Source: JANNXQ01 sp031425095
Lineage (GTDB): Bacteria > Verrucomicrobiota > Verrucomicrobiia > Chthoniobacterales > Chthoniobacteraceae
Assembly (NCBI GenBank): GCA_031425095.1
Contig: JANPIS010000030.1
Coordinates: 1-41,336, forward strand
Length of the DNA stretch: 41,336 bases
Direction of reading: 5' to 3'
Part shown: positions 17,455-24,243 of the stretch, one piece after another
Layout: each line of letters opens with the position of its first letter
How positions within the stretch are numbered: position 1 is the stretch's first letter
Program-made: the position numbers and the translations under genes
The notes under the pieces: model-generated
The model's database searches: none
Told to the model about the DNA's origin: nothing
Seen by the model: the letters and a program-made list of their open reading frames with translations, nothing else

Positions 17455-18357
17455 TCATGCGGTCACTGCGCGACGGCGACGGGCCATCACGCCAATCATG
17501 CCGGCTCCGACGAGGAGCGAGAGGGACGGTTCAGGGACGGCTACCAAGTTGCCGAGGCTGATGTTGCCCAGGCTGTCGATGAGGATGGAGCCTTCGTAGG
17601 TTCCGAGATTCACCGGTTGGCCTTCGCCAAACTGCCCGGGGATGTTGTTGACCGCCTGGACGCGATACAGGTCGAGCGCGGCCTGAGCATTCACGCTGCC
17701 GAAGGTGCCGAAACTGCCGACGGTGAACGCCTGTTGGACGCCGCCGCTGAAGACGCCACCGAGGGCTGGACCTTGGACACCGGCGCCGCTGATCGGATTC
17801 TGGTCATCCCAGTCGTTGAAGTTGGAGCCCTTCGGGATGATGGCAATCGACGTGTTGAAGGCGCTCTCATAGAAGAACTGAGCGGCGTCAGTGCCATTCG
17901 CAAGATCCTGCGTCTGGCTTGCGGTCAGGCTCGGAGCGAAGGAACCCGCGGCGCCGATGGTTCCGACCGATTGGCGTGGGATGCCCACGTAAGGAGTCAC
18001 GTCCGGATCGTTGAACCCGAAGTAGCCATTGAACTCGCTGCTGCTGCCGATCGCGGCCGCACCCACGAAGAGATCCGTGCGCTCGAACCAGTTCGAACCG
18101 AAGGTGGACACGAGCGAAGAATTGAGACCGGAGAGATTCCCACTGAGGAGCGGAGTGCTCGTCGTGAAGTCGCGCAGGAGACCGGCTGGGCCGAGATTGG
18201 CAAACAGGTAGCTGCCGCTTCCGACGCCACCATTGGATTGGAAGGCGAGGACGAGATCGCCGTAGGCGAAGTTTGGGTTTTGCGCGCTTGCGGACGTGAG
18301 TGCAAGCCCACCAAAGGCGAGAGCCGCCAGGGTGAGTGATGTTGAGGTTCGATTCAT
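17455..18357 (-). CDS. PEP-CTERM sorting-domain protein, copy 1
   Basis: A 300-residue exported protein. The N-terminus is a signal peptide (SLTLAALAFGGLALTSASAQ). The C-terminus is a textbook PEP-CTERM tail: VAVPEPS, then a hydrophobic stretch LSLLVGAGMIGVMA, then RRRR. The exosortase is expected to recognise this tail and cleave and anchor or release the protein at the outer surface. The mature region is Gly/Asn/Ser-rich, with conserved blocks FAYGDLVLAFQSNGG, DPDVTPYVGIPRQSVG, ASQTQDLANGTDAA and NNIPGQFGEG. These blocks recur in the paralogue at 22437-23321. It has no recognisable catalytic motif. The gene diverges from the exosortase gene and is probably the first gene of a two-gene transcript with the PstS-like gene. 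The 30 bases before the ATG contain no purine-rich Shine-Dalgarno sequence. Confidence 0.93.
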   Translation of the reverse strand: MNRTSTSLTLAALAFGGLALTSASAQNPNFAYGDLVLAFQSNGGVGSGSYLFANLGPAGLLRDFTTSTPLLSGNLSGLNSSLVSTFGSNWFERTDLFVGAAAIGSSSEFNGYFGFNDPDVTPYVGIPRQSVGTIGAAGSFAPSLTASQTQDLANGTDAAQFFYESAFNTSIAIIPKGSNFNDWDDQNPISGAGVQGPALGGVFSGGVQQAFTVGSFGTFGSVNAQAALDLYRVQAVNNIPGQFGEGQPVNLGTYEGSILIDSLGNISLGNLVAVPEPSLSLLVGAGMIGVMARRRRAVTA

Positions 18358-18429
18358 TATTCGGTTATCGGGGTTGTTGCGGGTTTTTGGTTACTTGTTG
18401 ATCCAATGGACTAGGGACGGAATCGCCCC

Positions 18430-18444
18430 TGGCACTTCGATCGC
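18430..18444 (+). promoter_or_regulatory. Candidate sigma-54-type (-24/-12) promoter upstream of the exosortase
   Basis: TGGCACTTCGATCGC matches the sigma-54 pattern TGGCAC-N5-TTGC with the invariant GG and GC dinucleotides exactly 10 bases apart and one mismatch (TCGC for TTGC). It points toward the exosortase. The predicted transcription start (about 18456) falls at the edge of the Shine-Dalgarno-like GGAGGAG at 18455-18461, leaving almost no leader, which weakens the call. Proteobacterial PEP-CTERM systems are known to use sigma-54 with PrsR, but no such activator gene is present in this window. Confidence 0.3.
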
Positions 18445-18465
18445 GCTGATTGATGGAGGAGCCGA

Positions 18466-18525
18466 ATGAAGGTTTCACGACTGCTAAGTAACGTTTGCGT
18501 GACATGTTCTAAAACTTGCGGGTGA
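18466..18525 (+). CDS. Possible 19-residue leader peptide before the exosortase
   Basis: A strong Shine-Dalgarno-like GGAGGAG (18455-18461) lies 4 bases before an ATG that opens a 19-codon frame, MKVSRLLSNVCVTCSKTCG, with three cysteines (residues 11, 14, 18). Its TGA stop (18523-18525) overlaps a GTG at 18522 that is in frame with the exosortase coding sequence. This is the same GTGA junction seen at two other gene pairs here. It could be a regulatory upstream ORF, or its ribosome site could serve an N-terminally extended exosortase by coupling. It may also be chance. No known leader peptide family was recognised. Confidence 0.3.
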   Translation: MKVSRLLSNVCVTCSKTCG

Positions 18526-18686
18526 AGGCGTTGCAGGCCGAAGGTCTCTTTCGGAGGACGCCGCGCGCCGCCATCAAAAGGACGCGAATAAGTCATGGAA
18601 TCGTCGCTACGACGAACGGTGTGCAGTCGTTACCCTTCACCGGTTTTCACGCTCCGGTGGAGCGCCAGACCCCTCGCCTGCCAGCT

Positions 18687-20372
18687 ATGCACACTCTCGC
18701 CACTTTTTCCCATACCCGCACCTGGTTGCGCTGGAGTGCTGCGGTCGCAGTCATGGCGCTGATGTTCCTTTGGTGGCCCTACCAGAACTGGACTTTCGAG
18801 GAAAAGGTAAGCGTGCTTATGGGTTGGGCCCGGGTCCTGGCTGCGGACCGGTCCGGTGAGTGGATTTTCTGTCCCTTTGTGCCACTGGTTAGCCTCGCGC
18901 TCGCGTGGCGAGACCGGGCGAGGTTAGTGACCCTACCTCTGCGGGGGCATGCTAGTGGGCTCGTCATCCTCCTGTTTGGCGCGTTCGTCTTCTGGGCTGG
19001 CTACAAGGCGGGCACCGGCTACCCCGGATTCGCCGCAACGCAGCTGGTGCTGGCGGGCTTGATTGTCTGGTTGTGTGGCTGGGCGTGGATGCGGGCTCTG
19101 GTTTTCCCGTGGCTGTTTCTGGTTTTCATGTGGCCAAGTTTTCCGCTCGAAGCCCAACTCGCCGTGCCCATGCGCCTATTGGCGGCGAGTATGACGGCAA
19201 AGCTGCTCAGCCTCATGGATATGGCCGCGGTGAATAGTGGAACCGCGGTAGTTTCCGCCGCCGATCTGGCGAACGGTGTGGCGGAGGGAGCGCGATTCAA
19301 GCTCGACGTGGCCGCAGCGTGCAGCGGGATTCGTTCGCTCTACGCGCTGCTCATGCTGGCGGCCTTCTCCGGCTATTGGTTCCTCCGTCGTTGGCTGCCG
19401 CGCGGCCTCCTCTTCCTCGCCGCCCTGCCCCTTGCGCTGGTGGGTAACGTCGTGCGTCTCGTATTGCTCGCTGTTGGCACGGTGTGGTTAGGTGAAGAAT
19501 TTGCCGTCGGGAAACAGACGCCAGGTGGAGAAGAAGTGAGTTGGTTTCACCAACTCGCAGGTCTGGCGGTCTACGTGGTGGCATTGGGCGGAATGTTCGG
19601 CATTTGTTCGCTGCTGGAGCGTTCGCGCTGGAACCGCAAACCTGAATCGCAAGGTGCGTCCAGTAGACGAGCTGAAGACGACGGCCTGGGCGTCACGGTC
19701 GTGCGAGCGATGGTGGCAATCACGTTCGGCGGCGCGGTCCTTGGATTTTGCTCCTTTGCTGGCCCCAACAACTCCGCTTGCGAAAGCGGTGTGAATTTGG
19801 AACTGCCGCGCAGAATTGGTGATGCCGAAGGCTCGGAGTTACCCATCACGGATTCTGAGCGCACGTTGCTCCCCGGCGACGTTACCGTCAGTCGCATGAT
19901 GTACACGAGCCACGCAACGCTGCCGACGCAGGTTGCAGTCGTGCTCGATGGCATGGCCGGCCGTGGATTGCACCGGCCCGAGCTTTGCGCGGTCGCCCAA
20001 GCCTGGCGAATCCTCGACGAAAGAGTCATAGCCGTGCAAGTAGCGGATCGTGAGGTCGATGCCACCATGCTGCGCCTCTTTATGGACGTAAGCGATCCGG
20101 CGACGGGGCGGATGATGCGGCGGCATGGCATTCACGTCTTTTGGTTTCAGGGCGCTCACGGTGTCACCGTCGCCAACCATTTCACCCACCTTTTCAGGAC
20201 CTACTGGGAGTCCGTGTTTCGGAACGTGAATCATCGTTGGGCGCTGATGTCTTTCTCCACTTACCTGCCACCCCGTCATCTTGATGCAGTCGATAGCCAG
20301 GCTGAAGATTCCGCGCTCGCGGATCTAAAAACCGTGATCGCCCAGGTTGGCCCGGAGGTTGTAAAACGCTGA
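18687..20372 (+). CDS. Exosortase fused to an EpsI-like C-terminal domain
   Basis: A membrane transpeptidase-like protease that processes PEP-CTERM tails at the inner membrane. From the ATG at 18687 it has 561 residues. About eight hydrophobic segments fill residues 10-315. The exosortase catalytic signature is present: Cys212 in DVAAACSGIRSLYALLM, Arg257 in LVGNVVRLVLL, and His288 in SWFHQLAGL. A charged linker and one more membrane segment (near residue 350) lead into a periplasmic domain with HRPELCAVAQAWRI (Cys434), which matches the EpsI/DUF3485 pattern HRPE-x-C. The fused architecture is known for some exosortase classes; I cannot assign the subtype. An upstream in-frame GTG (18522) would add 55 basic, non-hydrophobic residues. 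I prefer 18687 because exosortases usually enter the membrane soon after the start, although no good ribosome site precedes it. Two likely substrates flank it. Confidence 0.92.
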   Translation: MHTLATFSHTRTWLRWSAAVAVMALMFLWWPYQNWTFEEKVSVLMGWARVLAADRSGEWIFCPFVPLVSLALAWRDRARLVTLPLRGHASGLVILLFGAFVFWAGYKAGTGYPGFAATQLVLAGLIVWLCGWAWMRALVFPWLFLVFMWPSFPLEAQLAVPMRLLAASMTAKLLSLMDMAAVNSGTAVVSAADLANGVAEGARFKLDVAAACSGIRSLYALLMLAAFSGYWFLRRWLPRGLLFLAALPLALVGNVVRLVLLAVGTVWLGEEFAVGKQTPGGEEVSWFHQLAGLAVYVVALGGMFGICSLLERSRWNRKPESQGASSRRAEDDGLGVTVVRAMVAITFGGAVLGFCSFAGPNNSACESGVNLELPRRIGDAEGSELPITDSERTLLPGDVTVSRMMYTSHATLPTQVAVVLDGMAGRGLHRPELCAVAQAWRILDERVIAVQVADREVDATMLRLFMDVSDPATGRMMRRHGIHVFWFQGAHGVTVANHFTHLFRTYWESVFRNVNHRWALMSFSTYLPPRHLDAVDSQAEDSALADLKTVIAQVGPEVVKR

Positions 20373-20413
20373 TCGCGCTGGCTGGCGCGCCCGCTTGAAC
20401 GCTTTTGCTTTCA

Positions 20414-22252
20414 TCAGGGCAGCAAGGCCACTTCTTCCGGGCGGAGATCGCGCTCGCGAATCTTTGCCCGCAATTGCTGCGCTTCCTCCGGTCGGTTGGA
20501 AGCGGCCAGTACGGCAGCCCGCACAACCTTGAAGCGGTCCGACGCAGCGTCCCAATTGATCGGTAAGTCTTCGCAAAGTTTGTTTGCGGCGGGGACGTTC
20601 CCCGATTGAAGCTCAATGAGCGCCGCCGTTGCACGGAGCGCGGGGTTCGATGGCGCTTTCTGCTGAAGACTGTTGATTGCCGCGCGGGCATGGTCGTCCA
20701 ATTTCCCCGCAAGCACTCCGAGATACAGGGCCTCGTTGCGTGCTTCCTCGAATTCCGGAAACTCGGTGGCGAGTGATTCGGCGATCGGCAGCACTTGCCC
20801 GATCGGTGTGGAAGCGGGCAAGCTGCGCATCAGGCCCGTGTAGCAGGCCAACTTTGCCTCCCGACTTAGATTGTGAGCGAGGGACGCCGTGGACGACAGG
20901 TCGAGGATTCGTTGGTAGGTGATCGCGGCCTGTTTGAATTCGCCGGTTTTCTCCGCGTACTGCGCGATGAACAACTGCGTCGGCACGGGATCGCTTTGGA
21001 GTTGAATCTGAATTTCGCGCCACGACGCTTCGACGTCGATCGGCTCGCCTTTCTCCGCCTGTGCAATTAACCGGAAGAGCGTGCGGAGTGCCCCGGACAT
21101 CGTCGTCGCCTGACCAGAGGTTGCGTCCAGATGTTCGAGCAGCGCAGTCCATTGCCTGGCCCCCGCGAGGGCGTCGAGGTGAACGAGGAACCAATCCTCC
21201 GACGTTTCCTTCTCCGGAAATGTAAGTCCGAGACACAGCCGCGGGTGGCCATTCTGATTCAGCCAGCGCGCCGCCTCCAAACGCTCGGGTAAGGGCGCTT
21301 CACGCCATTTCTCGGAGAAGGAAGCAAGAAACTGATCCAAGTTCTGGTGTTTGCTCAAGCGGTGAAGAGTCCAGGCAAGAACGCGAAGTTTGGGGCTGGC
21401 CTTCGGATTGCTCTCTGCGGCCGCAACCCACGCATTGACATCGTATCTGGCAAGCAACTTTGCCGCCGCCGGCATCCGGGCAAGCGAAAGCAATGCATTC
21501 AACGCGCTCAATCCAGTGTCGTCTGCGTTTGTGGCGAGTTCGGAAAGCAGGACCACCGCTCGCTCCGCCATCGGAACTCGCTCGGTATCGCTGGCGCGAT
21601 CCGCGGTCTGGAGCAGGATCGTCGCGAGGAGCAGCTTTTCCGGGGCCTGGCTGTCCGATTGTTCCACGGCCTTCTGCGCCAGTGCAACGGCCGCGCTCCA
21701 TGGATCGGTTCCGGCTTTGGTGCGTGCTCGCAGCGCGAGCACCGCCGCCGGTTCGTTGTCGCTCGTGATGCGCTCCGCGAGCTTGAGGATCTTTTCGCAG
21801 GCTTCCAACGAACCGCGCATGGCGGCAAGACGGCAAGCTCTGATCGCGTCGTCCTTCGTAGCCTCTTTGTCGCCGAGAAGCTGTTGATAGACGACCAGCG
21901 CCGCGGCCTCCCCGCGGCGCTCCAGGAGGTGGGCTCTCGCTCGCACGGTAAGGGGATGCGTGGGCAGGAGGTTGAATGCCTCCTGGAGCAACCGCACCTC
22001 TGTCGTTTCGTCACCCACGGACTGTGCCTGTTTGCAGTTAGCGATCAGTTGCTTCACGCGCCAGACTTTGGCGGCACGATAGATGGTCGGCGCCTGCCAG
22101 ACCATCACAACGGCTGCGGCAAGCGCGACCAGGAACAGTCTTCCAGGAACCGTGTTCAGCCAGTAGGAAAGTTTCTGCAATCCCCGGCGCTGGACTCGCA
22201 GGACGTAATCCTCCGATTCCGTAGTTTGGGTCGGCGGTGTCATGTTACTCAC
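20414..22252 (-). CDS. Membrane-anchored TPR-like (alpha-solenoid) protein
   Basis: About 612 residues from a GTG at 22252, or 609 from the ATG at 22243; neither has a clear ribosome site. A basic N-terminal tail (residues 20-37) precedes one membrane anchor (about 38-55, RLFLVALAAAVVMVWQAPTI). The rest is a long alpha-helical repeat protein with degenerate TPR helices, for example LLQEAFNLLPTHPLTVRARA, FKQAAITYQRILDLSSTASL and ALRATAALIELQSGNVPAAN. By the positive-inside rule the helical domain should face the periplasm. Large TPR proteins accompany many exosortase loci (PrsT/PEP-CTERM system TPR proteins), where they are thought to assist export or assembly; this role is inferred from position. 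The gene lies between the exosortase (tail to tail, 41 bases) and PEP-CTERM copy 2, whose terminator separates the two transcripts. Confidence 0.75.
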   Translation of the reverse strand: MSNMTPPTQTTESEDYVLRVQRRGLQKLSYWLNTVPGRLFLVALAAAVVMVWQAPTIYRAAKVWRVKQLIANCKQAQSVGDETTEVRLLQEAFNLLPTHPLTVRARAHLLERRGEAAALVVYQQLLGDKEATKDDAIRACRLAAMRGSLEACEKILKLAERITSDNEPAAVLALRARTKAGTDPWSAAVALAQKAVEQSDSQAPEKLLLATILLQTADRASDTERVPMAERAVVLLSELATNADDTGLSALNALLSLARMPAAAKLLARYDVNAWVAAAESNPKASPKLRVLAWTLHRLSKHQNLDQFLASFSEKWREAPLPERLEAARWLNQNGHPRLCLGLTFPEKETSEDWFLVHLDALAGARQWTALLEHLDATSGQATTMSGALRTLFRLIAQAEKGEPIDVEASWREIQIQLQSDPVPTQLFIAQYAEKTGEFKQAAITYQRILDLSSTASLAHNLSREAKLACYTGLMRSLPASTPIGQVLPIAESLATEFPEFEEARNEALYLGVLAGKLDDHARAAINSLQQKAPSNPALRATAALIELQSGNVPAANKLCEDLPINWDAASDRFKVVRAAVLAASNRPEEAQQLRAKIRERDLRPEEVALLP

Positions 22253-22362
22253 GGAGAAGGGGGATGAGATGTTGGGTCATTGGCAGCGCATATCTTGCAG
22301 TGACGCGACGTCTCTCGAAAAAGAATGCCCCGGAGCTCAATAGGCGCGAGACGGATTGGTGC

Positions 22363-22407
22363 AAAAAAGGCCTGCCGCTGCATCGGGGTCTCCGATGCAG
22401 CGGCAGG
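22363..22407 (-). terminator. Rho-independent terminator of PEP-CTERM copy 2
   Basis: A perfect 16-bp stem, CCTGCCGCTGCATCGG (22371-22386) with its complement at 22392-22407, has a 5-base loop GGTCT. On the minus strand it is followed after two bases by six T residues (the A-run at 22363-22368). It lies 30 bases past the stop of the PEP-CTERM gene and before the TPR-like gene, so PEP-CTERM copy 2 is probably monocistronic. Confidence 0.92.
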
Positions 22408-22436
22408 GCAACATGGACGGTATGATGGCTATCGCA

Positions 22437-23321
22437 CTACGCCTGCGCCGCGCGGCGGCGGCGGCAAAGTCCCGCCAAGGCTACACCGGCCGACAGCAAA
22501 CCGAAGGTTGTGGGCTCTGGGACTGGGGCGACGACGAGACCCACCTGGCCGCTGTTGTCGATGACGATCGTGCCTTCGAAAGTTCCGACATCCGTCGGGA
22601 GACCCTCCCCAAACTGGCCTGGGATGTTGTTAAACCTCTGGATTCGGTACAGGTCGAGGGCGGCCTCGGCATTGACTCCACCCATGCTCCCGAACAACCC
22701 GGCGCCAAAGACGGCCTGGACGCCGCCCGAAAACACGCCGTTGTAGGCAGTCCCTTGGACACCTGCGGCAATCGGGTTCTGATCGTCGTAGTCCACGAGA
22801 TTGAAGTTCTTTGCGATAGTCGCGACACCGGACGTGCCGGCGGTCTCGAAGAGGTCGTGCGCTGCCGAAATGCCGTTCGCAGCATCCTGGGTCTGCTGAG
22901 CGGTAAGACTGGGGGCGAACGATCCGGCAGAACCGTCGAGCCCGACGGACTGCCGCGGAATTCCAATATAGGGAGTCACGTCGGGATCACCGTTCAGGAA
23001 GAAGCCGTTGAATTCACTATTGCTGCCAATTGCGGCGACGCCCATGTAGAGGTCGGTCCGGTCGAACCAGTTGGTGCCAAATGCTGCGGACAACTGGGAC
23101 CCAAGGTTGAGCAGGGAAACATTGGAGATCTCGTCCCGGAGGAGGCCGGACTGCCCGATACGGGCCACCAAGTAACTGGTGCTGCCGGTTCCACCGGTGG
23201 CTTGGAAGCCGAGGACGAGATCGCCGAAGGCGAATCCAGGATTCTGCGCACTCGCCGAGGCGACGGCGATCCCGCTTGCGGCCAGAACTGTAAGGGCGAG
23301 AGACTTTGAGGAATTGATCAT
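22437..23321 (-). CDS. PEP-CTERM sorting-domain protein, copy 2
   Basis: A 294-residue paralogue of the protein at 17455-18357. It has a signal peptide (ALTVLAASGIAVASASAQ) and a PEP-CTERM tail: APVPEPTTFG, hydrophobic LLSAGVALAGL, then CRRRR. Shared blocks include FAFGDLVLGFQATGG, GSNSEFNGFF, DPDVTPYIGIPRQSVG, QQTQDAANGISAA, ALDLYRIQRFNNIPGQFGEG and GTFEGTIVIDNSG. Identity with copy 1 looks above one half by eye. It should be a substrate of the neighbouring exosortase. It is transcribed alone, bounded downstream by a very strong terminator. A Pho-box-like direct repeat lies about 110 bases upstream of its ATG, in the orientation of this gene. As with copy 1, no Shine-Dalgarno sequence precedes the start. 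The mature domain has no catalytic motif that I recognise. Confidence 0.93.
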   Translation of the reverse strand: MINSSKSLALTVLAASGIAVASASAQNPGFAFGDLVLGFQATGGTGSTSYLVARIGQSGLLRDEISNVSLLNLGSQLSAAFGTNWFDRTDLYMGVAAIGSNSEFNGFFLNGDPDVTPYIGIPRQSVGLDGSAGSFAPSLTAQQTQDAANGISAAHDLFETAGTSGVATIAKNFNLVDYDDQNPIAAGVQGTAYNGVFSGGVQAVFGAGLFGSMGGVNAEAALDLYRIQRFNNIPGQFGEGLPTDVGTFEGTIVIDNSGQVGLVVAPVPEPTTFGLLSAGVALAGLCRRRRAAQA

Positions 23322-23373
23322 TGAGTGGTGTGTGGTTCGATTGACGGCGCCTGAGGGGGGAGGGGATCTCGTC

Positions 23374-23414
23374 CTCCACAGGTTCGCGATCAGTTCTGTG
23401 CTCCGTCTGTGGAG
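23374..23414. repeat. 8-bp inverted repeat between PEP-CTERM copy 2 and the response regulator
   Basis: CTCCACAG (23374-23381) and CTGTGGAG (23407-23414) are perfect inverted copies separated by 25 bases. The pair lies in the 232-base divergent region, just beside the Pho-box-like element. It could be an operator with half-sites about three helical turns apart, or a weak hairpin in the 5' leader of the PEP-CTERM transcript. A chance occurrence is not excluded. Confidence 0.3.
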
Positions 23415-23425
23415 ACTTCACGGAC

Positions 23426-23453
23426 GGGAAGTGACATTCTGATGACATTTCCC
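23426..23453 (-). promoter_or_regulatory. Pho-box-like PhoB/OmpR-family binding site
   Basis: GTGACAT-TCTG-ATGACAT (23431-23448) is an 18-base pair of 7-base direct repeats with an 11-base period. On the minus strand it reads ATGTCAT-N4-ATGTCAC. The E. coli Pho box is CTGTCAT-N4-CTGTCAC, so each half-site differs only at its first base. The box is bracketed by a 5-bp inverted repeat, GGGAA (23426-23430) and TTCCC (23449-23453). It lies about 110 bases before the ATG of PEP-CTERM copy 2 and 105 bases before the PhoB-type regulator, so it could serve either gene. Binding itself is inference. Confidence 0.5.
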
Positions 23454-23553
23454 GCGGCGATCACTCGTCCTGGCATCCGCGCGCGCTTTCATCACAATGT
23501 AACCCGCGCGTCGCATTTCCGTGACAGGCACCAGTGAGAGTGCCGGGTGAAAC

Positions 23554-24243
23554 ATGAGCAACCGCATCCTGATCGCTGACGACGAGGAAGACGTGCTCGC
23601 CCTCATCGGCGCGAACCTGAAATCCGCCGGCTTTCGAATCGCGACGGCGAATGATGGCTTGAGCGCACTCGCTGCCGCGCGCCGCGAACCTCCAGCCCTC
23701 GTGGTGCTCGACATCATGATGCCTGGGATGAGCGGCCTCGAGGTCTGCCGGGAGTTGAAGCGGCAGACATCCACCGCGGCGATCGCCATCCTGTTGCTCA
23801 GCGCGCGAGCCGAAGAAGTCGATCGCGTGCTTGGCTTCGAACTCGGGATCGATGACTACATGGTGAAGCCTTTCAGCCCCAGAGAACTGGTCCTCCGGGT
23901 CAAGGCGATCCTGCGCCGACATTCCCCGCCGATTGCGTATTCACCGCATCTTGCCGCGGGTAAGATCTCGATCGATCGCGAAAAGCACCTTGTGACCATC
24001 GACGGAGCGGCTGTCCCCGTCACGGCCATCGAGTACAAGCTCCTCTGCGCCTTCATGGAACGGCTCGGCAATGTGATGAGTCGGGATGAGTTGCTCTCGA
24101 AAGTGTGGCCGGTCGCGGCGGCCATCGAGCCGCGCACGATCGACACGCATCTTCGACGGCTCCGCGAAAAGCTCGGTTCCGGCGGAGAGCAGATCCAAAC
24201 GGTCCGCGGCTTCGGTTACCGGATGGATGCGACCGCGGGATAG
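23554..24243 (+). CDS. PhoB/OmpR-type response regulator
   Basis: A 229-residue two-domain transcription factor. The receiver domain (1-120) has the acidic pocket Asp9/Asp10, the phospho-acceptor Asp53 in VVLDIMMPGMSG, Ser83 and Lys105 in DDYMVKPFSPREL. The C-terminal domain (130-225) is a winged helix of the Trans_reg_C type, with EYKLLCAFMERLGNVMSRDE, the recognition-helix region RTIDTHLRRLREKL and the wing IQTVRGFGYRMD. It most resembles the PhoB/RegX3 group, but phosphate specificity cannot be read from the protein alone. No histidine kinase is adjacent, so the partner is encoded elsewhere. A Pho-box-like element lies in its own upstream region, compatible with autoregulation. Its 3' end overlaps the convergent GT9 gene by 28 bases. 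Confidence 0.93.
   Translation: MSNRILIADDEEDVLALIGANLKSAGFRIATANDGLSALAAARREPPALVVLDIMMPGMSGLEVCRELKRQTSTAAIAILLLSARAEEVDRVLGFELGIDDYMVKPFSPRELVLRVKAILRRHSPPIAYSPHLAAGKISIDREKHLVTIDGAAVPVTAIEYKLLCAFMERLGNVMSRDELLSKVWPVAAAIEPRTIDTHLRRLREKLGSGGEQIQTVRGFGYRMDATAG

Noticed and set aside
22281..22298. TGGCA...TTGC resembling a second sigma-54 promoter
   Set aside because: The spacing between GG and GC is three bases too long, and it points into the 3' end of a minus-strand gene.
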